Source of the DNA: E44-bin88 sp034419075
GTDB taxonomy: Bacteria; Chloroflexota; Dehalococcoidia; Dehalococcoidales; BS750m-G39
Length of the DNA: 33,165 bases
Assembly (NCBI GenBank): GCA_034419075.1
Contig: DAOULR010000019.1
Coordinates: 1-33,165, forward strand
Direction: 5' to 3'
Positions 14,341 through 21,784 of the stretch are shown here, one piece after another; the first letter of the stretch is position 1, and every line of letters begins with the position of its first letter. A program made the translations under genes and the position numbers. The notes below the pieces were generated by a model that worked only from the letters and a program-made list of their open reading frames with translations, ran no database searches and was not told where the DNA came from.

Positions 14341-15369
14341 ATGAAAGCTATCGAATGGCTCGGCACGAGCGTAAAAGTCCTCGACCAGACCCAATTGCCC
14401 CTGAAAACGGCCTATCTGGAGCTAAAAGGCTACCAGGATATAGCCTCAGCCATCACAGGATTGAAAATACGGGGTGCTCCCGCCATAGGTATAGCAGTTG
14501 GGTATGGGTTAGCTTTGGGAGCCCTTAAAATCAAGGCTCAAGACGCCGATATTTTCAGGCGTGAACTAAAGGCAATCAGCCGCGCTTTAGCCGCCACCCG
14601 CCCCACCGCCCGCAACCTCTTCCGCGCTCTGGAGAGGATGGAGAAGGTAGCCGAGACAGGCACGGATGTCGAACGGATTAAGAAGGCGCTGGTTGACGAA
14701 GCCATTGCCATACATAATGAGGAGGCCGAAGCCACCCTGAAGCTGAGCCAGCTCGGCGCCGAGCTTATTAAAGATGGCGCAACGGTACTGACCCACTGCA
14801 ACACGGGCCCATTAGCCACGGGCGGCTACGGCACCGCTTTAGGGGTAATCAGGCAGGCATACGAGCGGGGCAAGAGGCTCAAGGTAATCGCCACCGAGAC
14901 CCGCCCCCTCCTCCAGGGGGCGCGCATCACCGCCTGGGAGCTTAAGGAGCTTAAAATCCCCTTCACCCTCATCACCGACTCCATGGCGGGCTACTTTATG
15001 AGCCAAGGAGAGGTGGACTGCGTCATCGTCGGCGCCGACAGGATTGCCGCCAACGGCGATACCGCCAACAAAATCGGGACCTACACTCTGGCCGTGCTGG
15101 CTAAGGAGAATGATATCCCCTTCTACGTTGCCGCCCCCCTCACCACCATCGACCCCGCGCTTAAAACCGGGGCCGAGATTCCCATCGAGCAGAGAAGCCC
15201 GGAGGAGGTGACCCATATCCAGGGCGCCGCCGTCGCCCCCGCCGGCATTGAGGCCGCCAACCCCGCCTTCGACGTTACCCCCAACCAGTACATCACCGCC
15301 ATCATTACCGAGGGTGGTATAATAAGGCAGCCATTGGGGGAGGGGATTAAGAAGATTGGGGGGAGATGA
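14341..15369 (+). CDS. mtnA: S-methyl-5-thioribose-1-phosphate isomerase
   Basis: A 342-residue MtnA that isomerises methylthioribose-1-phosphate to methylthioribulose-1-phosphate in methionine salvage. It belongs to the eIF2B-alpha/MtnA family: IRGAPAIGIAVGYGLALG near the N-terminus, THCNTGPLATGGYGTALGV with the catalytic Cys, DSMAGYFMSQGEVDCVIVGADRIAANGDTANKIGT with the catalytic Asp, and AAPLTTIDP. The length matches the family. It pairs with mtnP two genes on, the preceding pathway step. Its stop overlaps the next gene as ATGATG. No later salvage genes (mtnB, C, D or a shunt aldolase) are in the window. Confidence 0.95.
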   Translation: MKAIEWLGTSVKVLDQTQLPLKTAYLELKGYQDIASAITGLKIRGAPAIGIAVGYGLALGALKIKAQDADIFRRELKAISRALAATRPTARNLFRALERMEKVAETGTDVERIKKALVDEAIAIHNEEAEATLKLSQLGAELIKDGATVLTHCNTGPLATGGYGTALGVIRQAYERGKRLKVIATETRPLLQGARITAWELKELKIPFTLITDSMAGYFMSQGEVDCVIVGADRIAANGDTANKIGTYTLAVLAKENDIPFYVAAPLTTIDPALKTGAEIPIEQRSPEEVTHIQGAAVAPAGIEAANPAFDVTPNQYITAIITEGGIIRQPLGEGIKKIGGR

Positions 15370-16148
15370 TGAAAAAGAAAACGCAAGACGAATCTGCTTT
15401 GGACAAGAAATATTTCATTGATGACACGGTATATAATTGTCCATTTTGTAATAGAAGAAATGTTATATATACCATAGAACATAGTTTTGAGTTCAACTGG
15501 CGTCATAATAAGACTTGTCATGTATATCTAGTTCAATGTTCCTCATGCAAAAAAATCTCTATGCATTTATCTTATAAAGAAATTAGAGATCTGCAAGAGT
15601 GGTATGGGAGCAAGCGGCGATTTAAAAGCAGGATTGATATAGATTCAAACATATTTTACTCGCAACCTACATCTTTTTTTGTTATTGATAACCGAATACC
15701 AGGCATATTAAGAGAACTGATTACTGAAGCCGAAGGATGTCTTAAGATGAATTATCTGACTGGTGCTTCAGCTTGCATGAGAAAAGCTATCTATGAATTA
15801 CTCGTTTACGAAAAAGTGGAAGGCGATGACTACGAGACACGAATCAAATCCCTCAAGAAAAAGTACCCAAATTCCGACCCGACCTATTTCGACACCCTAG
15901 CAAGTATCCAAGACATGACAAGCGATAAGATTCACGAGCAATCTTGGGATAAGTGGGATTCCCCTAATCTTAAATTCATCATTGAGACGCTTAAGAGTGT
16001 TTTGTATGACATATATGTCACACCACAATTAAAAAAAGAACGCTTTATCGAAATCCAGAAAATCAGAGAAGAAGCGAATAAAGATAAAAAAGTAGTTAAA
16101 CAAGCTGCCAGCCCGAAAAGGAGCAAAAATGCCAAACCCAAAAGCTAA
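15366..16148 (+). CDS. DUF4145-like protein with N-terminal zinc ribbon, AT-rich
   Basis: A 260-residue protein of unknown function. A probable zinc ribbon is formed by CPFC (25-28) and CSSC (58-61), with conserved aromatic residues between (FNWRHNKTCHVYLVQ). The middle (LITEAEGCLKMNYLTGASACMRKAIYELL, then TRIKSLKKKYP) resembles the helical DUF4145 domain, which often occurs in or beside restriction and phage-defence proteins. The C-terminus is Lys-rich. Its base composition is clearly more AT-rich than its neighbours, suggesting transfer. It is wedged between mtnA (ATGA overlap) and mtnP (20-nt overlap). The second ATG (15369) is better spaced from GGGGAG. Function not assigned. Confidence 0.7.
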   Translation: MMKKKTQDESALDKKYFIDDTVYNCPFCNRRNVIYTIEHSFEFNWRHNKTCHVYLVQCSSCKKISMHLSYKEIRDLQEWYGSKRRFKSRIDIDSNIFYSQPTSFFVIDNRIPGILRELITEAEGCLKMNYLTGASACMRKAIYELLVYEKVEGDDYETRIKSLKKKYPNSDPTYFDTLASIQDMTSDKIHEQSWDKWDSPNLKFIIETLKSVLYDIYVTPQLKKERFIEIQKIREEANKDKKVVKQAASPKRSKNAKPKS

Positions 16149-17007
16149 AATCGGGGTCATTGGCGGGACGGGGCTTTATCAAATCGAAGGGCTGACCGAC
16201 ATCGAAGAGGTCAACCCCACCACCCCCTTCGGCAAACCCAGCGACACCATAACCATCGGCAAGCTGAAGGGGACCAGCGTCGCCTTCCTGCCCCGCCACG
16301 GCCGCGGGCACACCATCCTCCCCACCGAGGTGCCCTACCGCGCCAACATCTACGCCCTCAAAGCGCTGGGGGTAGAGCGCATCATCTCGGTCAACGCCGT
16401 GGGCAGCTTTCAGCAGGAAATAGGGCTCGGCGACCTGGTTATCCCCGACCAGATTATCGACCGCACCCGCCAGCGGGTAAATACCTTCTTCGGCGATGGG
16501 CTGGTCGTCCACATCCCCTTCGCCGACCCCTTCTGCCCCGACCTGAGCCGGATACTATATGAGGCCGCTAAAGAGACCAAGGCCAGGGTGCATTTCAAGG
16601 GCACCTATGTGGCTATGGAAGGCCCCGCCTTTTCCACACGGGCGGAATCAAAGCTTTACCGTTCCTGGGGGGCAGCCATTATCGGCATGACGGCGCTGCC
16701 CGAAGCCAAGCTGGCGCGTGAGGCCGAAATCTGCTACGCCGCTATCGCCGGCGTCACCGACTACGATAGCTGGCGGGAGGGAGACCATCCCTTCAACATT
16801 GACGCCATACTCAAGGTACTGCGCCAGAACGTTGATGCCATCAAGCCCATCATCAAGCTGGCGGTGGCCAGAATACCCGAGGCGCGAAGCTGCGACTGCG
16901 CCAGTGCCCTTAAAGACGCCATCGCCACCAGCCGCCAGAACATAACCGCCCCGATCCGTAAAAAGCTCGACCTGCTCATCGGCAAATACCTAGAAGGAGG
17001 CGGTTGA
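16129..17007 (+). CDS. mtnP: S-methyl-5'-thioadenosine phosphorylase
   Basis: A 292-residue purine-nucleoside-phosphorylase-family enzyme that splits methylthioadenosine into adenine and methylthioribose-1-phosphate, the substrate chain for MtnA. Landmarks: IGGTGLYQIEGL (phosphate loop), LPRHGRGHTILPTEVPYRANI, NAVGSFQQEIGLGDLVIPDQ, AMEGPAFSTRAESK, GMTALPEAKLAREAEICYA and TDYDSW (purine-site Asp). AAGGAG lies 6 nt before the ATG, inside the 3' end of the DUF4145-like gene. It is followed 4 nt later by the MetE-like gene. A role as 5'-methylthioinosine or general nucleoside phosphorylase cannot be excluded, but linkage to mtnA favours MTA. Confidence 0.93.
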   Translation: MPNPKAKIGVIGGTGLYQIEGLTDIEEVNPTTPFGKPSDTITIGKLKGTSVAFLPRHGRGHTILPTEVPYRANIYALKALGVERIISVNAVGSFQQEIGLGDLVIPDQIIDRTRQRVNTFFGDGLVVHIPFADPFCPDLSRILYEAAKETKARVHFKGTYVAMEGPAFSTRAESKLYRSWGAAIIGMTALPEAKLAREAEICYAAIAGVTDYDSWREGDHPFNIDAILKVLRQNVDAIKPIIKLAVARIPEARSCDCASALKDAIATSRQNITAPIRKKLDLLIGKYLEGGG

Positions 17008-17011
17008 GCCT

Positions 17012-18034
17012 ATGGCTGATATAGAGTTCAACTGCCGGCCCACCATCATCGGCAGCATGCCCCACACCGACCCCGCCGCCGCCTGCGCCCAGGTGCTCAA
17101 ATACCTAGAGGACATACCCGCCTGGCCGCAGTTGCCGCGACGTTCCTATAAGGAGAACATGAACGCCCAGTTCAGCGAGGGCTTCCCCGGCATCAGCCTC
17201 GCCGACGACAGCCTGCGCGTTGACCGCACCCATGACTTCGACGAAGCGCTGGAGAAGTTTTACATCGCCTACCTTGAGGAAGACATTGATAAATACCCCA
17301 CCACCCCCGCCTACGCCGCGGGCCTGCACGCCTTTTTAGGCGCCGAGGGTCTCAAGCCGATGGCGGTCAAGGGGCAGATAACCGGACCTTTAACCTGGGG
17401 ACTTAGCGTTACCGACAACGAAGGCAAGGCGATACTCTATGACGACGTACTCGGCGATGCCGTGGCCAAGTTTTTGAGGCTCAAGGCGGCCTGGCAGGAA
17501 AAGCAGTTATCTAAAATATCGCCCAACACCATTATCTTCGTCGACGAGCCCTACATGGCCTCCTTCGGCTCGGTGGCGGTGCCCCTCTCCAAGGAAAAGG
17601 TCGCCCTCCTGCTGGAAGAGGTCTTTATCGGTATTAAAGGACTCAAGGGCGTCCACTGCTGCGGCAACACCGACTGGTCGGTGATACTAGAAACCGACCT
17701 GGATATCCTAAGCTTCGACGCCTACAACTACGCCCAGTCCCTCAGCCTCTACCCCAGTGAAGTCAAACGCTTTCTGCAGAGAAAGGGCGTCATCGCCTGG
17801 GGCATCGTCCCCAACGACAGCCCATCATTAGGCAAGGAAAGCGTCGCCGCCCTCAAGGATAGGCTGGAGGAAGCCATGCTCCCCTTCACCCGTAACGGCA
17901 TAGATTTCAAGCAACTCGTCGCCCAGAGTATCATCACGCCAAGTTGCACCCTAGCTTCATTAGAATCCCCCGACGCCTCCGCCCGCGCCCTGGAGCTTTT
18001 AGCCGAGCTTTCAAAAATAATGAGAAGCAAATAA
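17012..18034 (+). CDS. Core methionine-synthase-like protein (MetE C-terminal family)
   Basis: A 340-residue UROD/MetE-like TIM barrel corresponding only to the catalytic half of MetE (usual length about 750). The zinc site can be read as His215-x-Cys217 (GVHCCGNTDW) with a distal Cys312 (TPSCTLAS); the DEP motif is at 178-180 (IIFVDEPYMASFG). The N-terminus IIGSMPHTDPAAACAQ is typical of short bacterial and archaeal homologs. A short core MetE from Dehalococcoides has been reported to take the methyl group from a corrinoid rather than from methyl-THF. With ahcY and metK nearby, homocysteine methylation is the best guess, but other corrinoid methyltransferase roles are possible. Coupled to mtnP (4-nt gap, AGGAGG upstream). 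Confidence 0.82.
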   Translation: MADIEFNCRPTIIGSMPHTDPAAACAQVLKYLEDIPAWPQLPRRSYKENMNAQFSEGFPGISLADDSLRVDRTHDFDEALEKFYIAYLEEDIDKYPTTPAYAAGLHAFLGAEGLKPMAVKGQITGPLTWGLSVTDNEGKAILYDDVLGDAVAKFLRLKAAWQEKQLSKISPNTIIFVDEPYMASFGSVAVPLSKEKVALLLEEVFIGIKGLKGVHCCGNTDWSVILETDLDILSFDAYNYAQSLSLYPSEVKRFLQRKGVIAWGIVPNDSPSLGKESVAALKDRLEEAMLPFTRNGIDFKQLVAQSIITPSCTLASLESPDASARALELLAELSKIMRSK

Positions 18035-18050
18035 GGAGTCTATATCCGTC

Positions 18051-18090
18051 TGTCATTCTGAGGGAGCACAGTGACCGAAGAATCCCAAAG
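18051..18090. repeat. Half copy of the TGTCATTCTGA repeat, ending at a start codon
   Basis: It matches the first 40 bp or so of the full repeat (TGTCATTCTGAGGGAGC, then GACCGAAGAATCCCAAAG) and stops exactly at the ATG of the GIY-YIG gene. The complementary right half is missing here, but a full copy lies just behind the gene. Confidence 0.75.
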
Positions 18091-18381
18091 ATGAACAAAC
18101 AATACTACGTCTATATAATGACCAACAAAGGGAATAGAGTACTATACACAGGTGTAACCAATGACCTACAGAGAAGGGTCTACGAACACAAAAACAAACT
18201 GGTTAAAGGATTCACCAAGAAATATAACGTTATCAAGCTTGTTTTTTACGAGGTTTGCGACGATATAGAAAGCGCCATTCTCAGGGAGAAACAGATTAAG
18301 GGGTGGTTAAGGAAAAAGAAGATAGCTCTCATTGAGTCAATAAACCCCGAATGGAGGGACTTGAGTACAGAGATTAGGTAG
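18091..18381 (+). CDS. GIY-YIG endonuclease domain protein
   Basis: A 96-residue stand-alone GIY-YIG nuclease of the UPF0213/YhbQ-like type. The two strands of the motif are YYVYIMTN (5-12) and VLYTGVTNDLQRRVYEHK (17-34), which carry the catalytic Tyr and Arg; the helix with the metal-binding Glu is in ILREKQIKGW (63-72), and NPEWRDL closes the fold. The start at 18091 is chosen because the family begins a few residues before YYVYI; the longer frame runs through metE-like and repeat sequence. No clear Shine-Dalgarno. It sits between a half palindrome and a full copy of the same repeat. Such nucleases are single-domain and their substrate is unknown. Confidence 0.88.
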   Translation: MNKQYYVYIMTNKGNRVLYTGVTNDLQRRVYEHKNKLVKGFTKKYNVIKLVFYEVCDDIESAILREKQIKGWLRKKKIALIESINPEWRDLSTEIR

Positions 18382-18402
18382 CCTTTCATTCTGTAGTAGA
18401 AC

Positions 18403-18467
18403 GTCATTCTGAAGGAGCGTAGCGACTGAAGAACCTCAAGAGACCCTTCGCTACGCTCAGGGTGACA
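18403..18467. repeat. Palindromic TGTCATTCTGA repeat, copy 3
   Basis: A full-length unit (GTCATTCTGAAGGAGCGTAG to CGCTACGCTCAGGGTGACA), strongly self-complementary: GAGCGTAGCGA pairs with TCGCTACGCTC. It is 21 nt behind the GIY-YIG stop; a degenerate TTTCATTCTG at 18384-18393 may be the remnant of another copy. Confidence 0.85.
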
Positions 18468-18493
18468 AAAGAAAGAAAAATGGAGCATATTCT

Positions 18494-18697
18494 ATGGAAT
18501 GCAATATAGAAGCCAACAAAGCCAGCTGCAACTGCACTTATGAGCCCTGCTCCCGCAAGGGCAAGTGCTGCGAATGTATCGCCTACCACCTCAAATCTAA
18601 TGAACTCCCCGCCTGCGTCTTCCCACCCGAGGTTGAGAAAACCTACGACCGCTCCTTCGCCCGCTTTGCCCAGCTCCACTCTAGCCAGAAGAGCTGA
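18494..18697 (+). CDS. DUF6485 Cys-rich small protein
   Basis: A 67-residue protein with six cysteines in its first half: CNIEANKASCNCTYEPCSRKGKCCEC, then YHLKSNELPACVFPPEVEKTYDRSFARF. This pattern fits DUF6485, a short Cys-rich family of anaerobes with no known function; the Cys spacing suggests a metal or Fe-S site. GGAG lies 8 nt before the ATG. Nineteen nt separate it from the small basic gene downstream. Confidence 0.8.
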   Translation: MECNIEANKASCNCTYEPCSRKGKCCECIAYHLKSNELPACVFPPEVEKTYDRSFARFAQLHSSQKS

Positions 18698-18704
18698 TTT
18701 AGGT

Positions 18705-18710
18705 TATATT
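18705..18710 (+). promoter_or_regulatory. -10 box of the small basic protein gene, leaderless
   Basis: TATATT lies 6 nt before the ATG at 18717. A weak -35 (TAGCCA, 18682-18687; 4 of 6 consensus) is 17 nt further upstream, inside the end of the DUF6485 gene. The geometry matches the other leaderless starts in the window. Confidence 0.45.
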
Positions 18711-18716
18711 ACTGCC

Positions 18717-18827
18717 ATGAACAAGCGAAAAAGGGTAGCCGACCAGAAGCATCGGCGCAAGCGGAAAAAGCTGAAGCTGAGAAGAAAGGCCGAGGCAGCC
18801 GCCCAGAAGAGCGTTAAGCACCGATGA
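18717..18827 (+). CDS. 36-residue highly basic protein
   Basis: The translation MNKRKRVADQKHRRKRKKLK, followed by a Lys/Arg/Ala helix ending SVKHR, has about half its residues Lys, Arg or His. It is probably one long helix that binds nucleic acid or the ribosome, comparable in character to small ribosome-associated proteins, though no family can be named. Evidence that it is real: its own -10 box placed for a leaderless start, and an ATGA overlap with the NTPase gene. Not seen as a member of a named family. Confidence 0.6.
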   Translation: MNKRKRVADQKHRRKRKKLKLRRKAEAAAQKSVKHR

Positions 18828-19345
18828 AATCAATCTTTCTGCTCACCGGCCCTCCGGGGAGCGGCAAAACCAGCCTCATCAAACAGGCCGTCGCCAGGCT
18901 GGAAATCAAGGCGGGCGGCTTCTACACCGAAGAGATAAAGAGCCAGGGAGTCAGGCAGGGCTTCCGGCTGGTCACGCTGGACGGGGAAACGGCGGTGCTC
19001 TCTCATCTCTATTTCAAGGGCCCGCATCGGGTCAGCAAGTACGGCGTTGACGTCGAAAGCCTGGAGAAGGTAGGCGTCGCCGCCATTGAGCGGGCAATCA
19101 AGGAGTGCGAGCTGGTGGTCATTGACGAAATCGGCAAGATGGAGCTCTTCTCGGCCAATTTCAGGCAGGCGGTATTGCAGATAATAAACAGCGGCCAGAG
19201 GCTGCTGGCCACCATCATGCTCAACCCCAACCCCTGCGCCGACGCCATCAAATCTCAGCCCCAGGTCAAGCTGGTAATCCTGACCCACACCAACCAGCCC
19301 CAGGTTATGGCGGAGCTACAGGAATGGTTAAAAACCGGGGCTTAA
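18824..19345 (+). CDS. THEP1-type nucleoside-triphosphatase
   Basis: A 173-residue P-loop NTPase of the THEP1 family (COG1618). Walker A GPPGSGKT is at residues 9-16 and Walker B VVIDEIGKMEL at 98-107, with the family segments AGGFYTEEIKSQGVRQGFRL and KYGVDVESLEKV between. THEP1 enzymes hydrolyse several NTPs in vitro, and their cellular role is unsettled. The start overlaps the small basic gene's stop as ATGA, so the two are coupled. No RNA-binding or membrane segment is visible. Confidence 0.9.
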   Translation: MKSIFLLTGPPGSGKTSLIKQAVARLEIKAGGFYTEEIKSQGVRQGFRLVTLDGETAVLSHLYFKGPHRVSKYGVDVESLEKVGVAAIERAIKECELVVIDEIGKMELFSANFRQAVLQIINSGQRLLATIMLNPNPCADAIKSQPQVKLVILTHTNQPQVMAELQEWLKTGA

Positions 19346-19354
19346 AAAGTGTAG

Positions 19355-19360
19355 TATAAT
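19355..19360 (+). promoter_or_regulatory. -10 box upstream of the GH38 gene
   Basis: A perfect TATAAT ends 18 nt before the glycosidase ATG, leaving a leader of about 12 nt that contains AGAGG. No good -35 box is seen at the right distance. Confidence 0.5.
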
Positions 19361-19378
19361 CTTAGCCAGAGGTTTTAG

Positions 19379-21775
19379 ATGACAACGGTTTATCTGGTAC
19401 CCCATACTCATTACGACGTCGCCTGGGCCTTCTCCAAGGAAGACTACCTCAGGATAAACGAGGCTATCCTCAAGCAGGCTATGGAGCTGATGAAGGCCCC
19501 GGAATTCAAGTTCTGCCTGGAACAGGCTTTCCTGCTCAAAGAGATAGAGGAGCGAAATCCCACCCTCTTTAAGAGCCTCAAGAAGATGATAAAGGCGGGC
19601 AGAATAGAGATAGTCGATGGCCAATACCTGATGGCCGACGCCATGCTGCCCCACGGCGAAGTCTTGCTCAGGGAAATCCTTTTCGGCAAGAAATACTTTA
19701 AGGAAAAAATCGGCGTCGATGTCCCCGTGGCCTGGGCCGCCGACAGCTTCGGCATGAACGCCCAGCTACCCCAAATATACAAGAAAGCAGGCTACCAGTG
19801 GCTGGCTTTCCGCCGAGGCGCCCGCCCCGAAATCAGGGAGAGCGAATTCCACTGGAAAGGCCTGGACGGGACCACCATTCTGGCCCACTGGTTCCCTCTG
19901 GGTTACCGGGCGGGGCTGAACATCGACCAGTGGGAAAAGTCGCTGGCCGAGCTTAAAAAATACGCCTGCACCCCCAATATTTTAATGCCCTGCGGCAGCG
20001 GTTCCATGCCGCCGCAGCCCGAAATCATCCCCGCCGTAAAGCAGTGGAACAAGAAAAAACCCTCCGTAGAGATGAAAATCGCCACCCCCCGCGAATTCTT
20101 CCAGACGCTGGAGGTCTGCGACAAGAAGCCCGAGGTCATCGAGGGCGAACTCTACGACGACGAGCTGGTGGCCGTCTTTCCCCAGGTATGCTCCAGCCGC
20201 GTCTGGATAGTGCAGAACGTCAGAGAGTGCGAGAGGCTGCTCATAACCGCTGAGGAGTTCGCCACCATCGCCTGGCTCCTCGGCGCCGAATACCCCACCG
20301 ACGACTTCCGCGAGGCCTGGGAAAAGGCCATGTTCATCGCCTTCCACGATATAATCACTGGCTGCGGTGTGGATGAAATTTACGAAGAGGTGAGGGAAAT
20401 CTTTGCCTCTCTCAAGAGCAAGCTCAACCAGCTCCTCAACCAATCTCTAATCTACATCGCGGGGAAGATAAACACCGAAGGCAAAGGCACCGCCGTCTTT
20501 AACCCCCTTTCCTGGCCTACCAAAAACTGGGTGGAATCGGCTAAAGAGGGCTTTATCGCCGACGCCCCCCCGCTGGGCTACAAGGTGCATCCACCCGACT
20601 CAAGCAAAAAGAAGTCGAAGGGTATAAAAATCAAGGGCAACCAGATTGAAACGCCCTTCTTCCGCCTACAGGTGGACAAGCAGACTGGTATCATCGAGGT
20701 CGATGATAGGAATGGCAACCGTCTCCTAAGCGGCAACGAGATTGTCATTGAGGATGAGGTCGGCGACCTTTATTACCACCGCAGCCGCTTTACCCCCGAA
20801 TTAATTAAGAGCGAGTCGGGGCAGGGCATAAAATACGGCAACTTCAAGCCCAAGGGCCTCCGCATCGAGCAAGAGGGCGCCCGGGTCAGGATAATCTTTG
20901 AAAACGAGTATTACTGCCTCACCTGGCCCTACCGCCTCAAGGAAAAATTTCCCCCCATACTCTACGACTACAAGACGCTGGATATCACCAAGGAGGTCAT
21001 AATCCATGCTGACCTGCCCCGTCTGGAATTTGTTACTAAAATCGATAACAAATACCCCAACATACGCCTAAGGGTCAAGTTCGATACCGGCATAGACAGG
21101 AAGGTCTGCTTCCGCGAAACGCAGTTCGGCGTCATTTCCGAACCGACCGAATACTTTACCCGGGGCAAGGGGGCCGAACCGTCGGGCATACCCAGTTTCT
21201 TAAGCTGGTTCGACGTCAGCGACGGCACACGCGGGGTAACCTTCATGAACAAGGGGCTGCCCGCCGCGGAAAAGGTGGGCACCGCCACCTATATTACCCT
21301 TTTAAGGGGGGTATACGGGCTCTCCGCCGACGGCGTGGCCGGGCCTTTAGTGCCTACCCCCGACGCCTTGGAGCTGAGGCCCTATACCTTTGAATACGCC
21401 GTGCAGCCCCACGACGGCGACTGGCGGCAGGCAGAGGTCTATAAACAGGCACCAGAATTCAACCACCCCCCCATCGCCATCCAGGCCAACGCCGAAGGTG
21501 AGTTGCCCGCCGAACTATCGTTTATCAAGCTAACGCCCCACAACCTTATCCTCTCCGCGCTGAAGAAGGCCGAAGACAGCGAAGCCGTTATCCTGCGCTT
21601 CTTCGAGACCACGGGCATGATCACCCAGGCCGAGGTGGAGCTATTCAAGGACATTAAGCGGCTGACCACGGTTGACCTATTGGAAAGAGAGGAAGGTGAG
21701 TTGCCTTTCGAGGGCAACCATTTCAACCTTGAAGTCGGCCCTTTCGAGATAGTAACCTTAAAGCTGGAGTTTTAG
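19379..21775 (+). CDS. Glycoside hydrolase family 38 (alpha-mannosidase-like)
   Basis: A 798-residue GH38-type enzyme, predicted to cleave alpha-mannosidic linkages with retention. The zinc ligands are in PHTHYDVAW (His11, Asp13), the nucleophile and ligand Asp122 is in WAADSFGMNAQLPQI, and the last ligand His323 is in AFHDIITGCG. The C-terminal half (from about residue 370) is the beta-rich mannosidase domain, ending in VGPFEIVTLKLEF. No signal peptide is present, so it acts inside the cell. It sits 8 nt ahead of ahcY in a methyl-cycle gene row to which it has no obvious functional link. Mannose-type sugar phosphate genes occur at 29480-31278. The true glycan substrate is unknown. Confidence 0.9.
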   Translation: MTTVYLVPHTHYDVAWAFSKEDYLRINEAILKQAMELMKAPEFKFCLEQAFLLKEIEERNPTLFKSLKKMIKAGRIEIVDGQYLMADAMLPHGEVLLREILFGKKYFKEKIGVDVPVAWAADSFGMNAQLPQIYKKAGYQWLAFRRGARPEIRESEFHWKGLDGTTILAHWFPLGYRAGLNIDQWEKSLAELKKYACTPNILMPCGSGSMPPQPEIIPAVKQWNKKKPSVEMKIATPREFFQTLEVCDKKPEVIEGELYDDELVAVFPQVCSSRVWIVQNVRECERLLITAEEFATIAWLLGAEYPTDDFREAWEKAMFIAFHDIITGCGVDEIYEEVREIFASLKSKLNQLLNQSLIYIAGKINTEGKGTAVFNPLSWPTKNWVESAKEGFIADAPPLGYKVHPPDSSKKKSKGIKIKGNQIETPFFRLQVDKQTGIIEVDDRNGNRLLSGNEIVIEDEVGDLYYHRSRFTPELIKSESGQGIKYGNFKPKGLRIEQEGARVRIIFENEYYCLTWPYRLKEKFPPILYDYKTLDITKEVIIHADLPRLEFVTKIDNKYPNIRLRVKFDTGIDRKVCFRETQFGVISEPTEYFTRGKGAEPSGIPSFLSWFDVSDGTRGVTFMNKGLPAAEKVGTATYITLLRGVYGLSADGVAGPLVPTPDALELRPYTFEYAVQPHDGDWRQAEVYKQAPEFNHPPIAIQANAEGELPAELSFIKLTPHNLILSALKKAEDSEAVILRFFETTGMITQAEVELFKDIKRLTTVDLLEREEGELPFEGNHFNLEVGPFEIVTLKLEF

Positions 21776-21784
21776 AGAAATAAG

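Noticed and set aside
17944..18090. Longer N-terminus of the GIY-YIG gene
   Set aside because: It would overlap the MetE-like gene in another frame and read through the palindromic repeat; the family begins at YYVYI, just after 18091.
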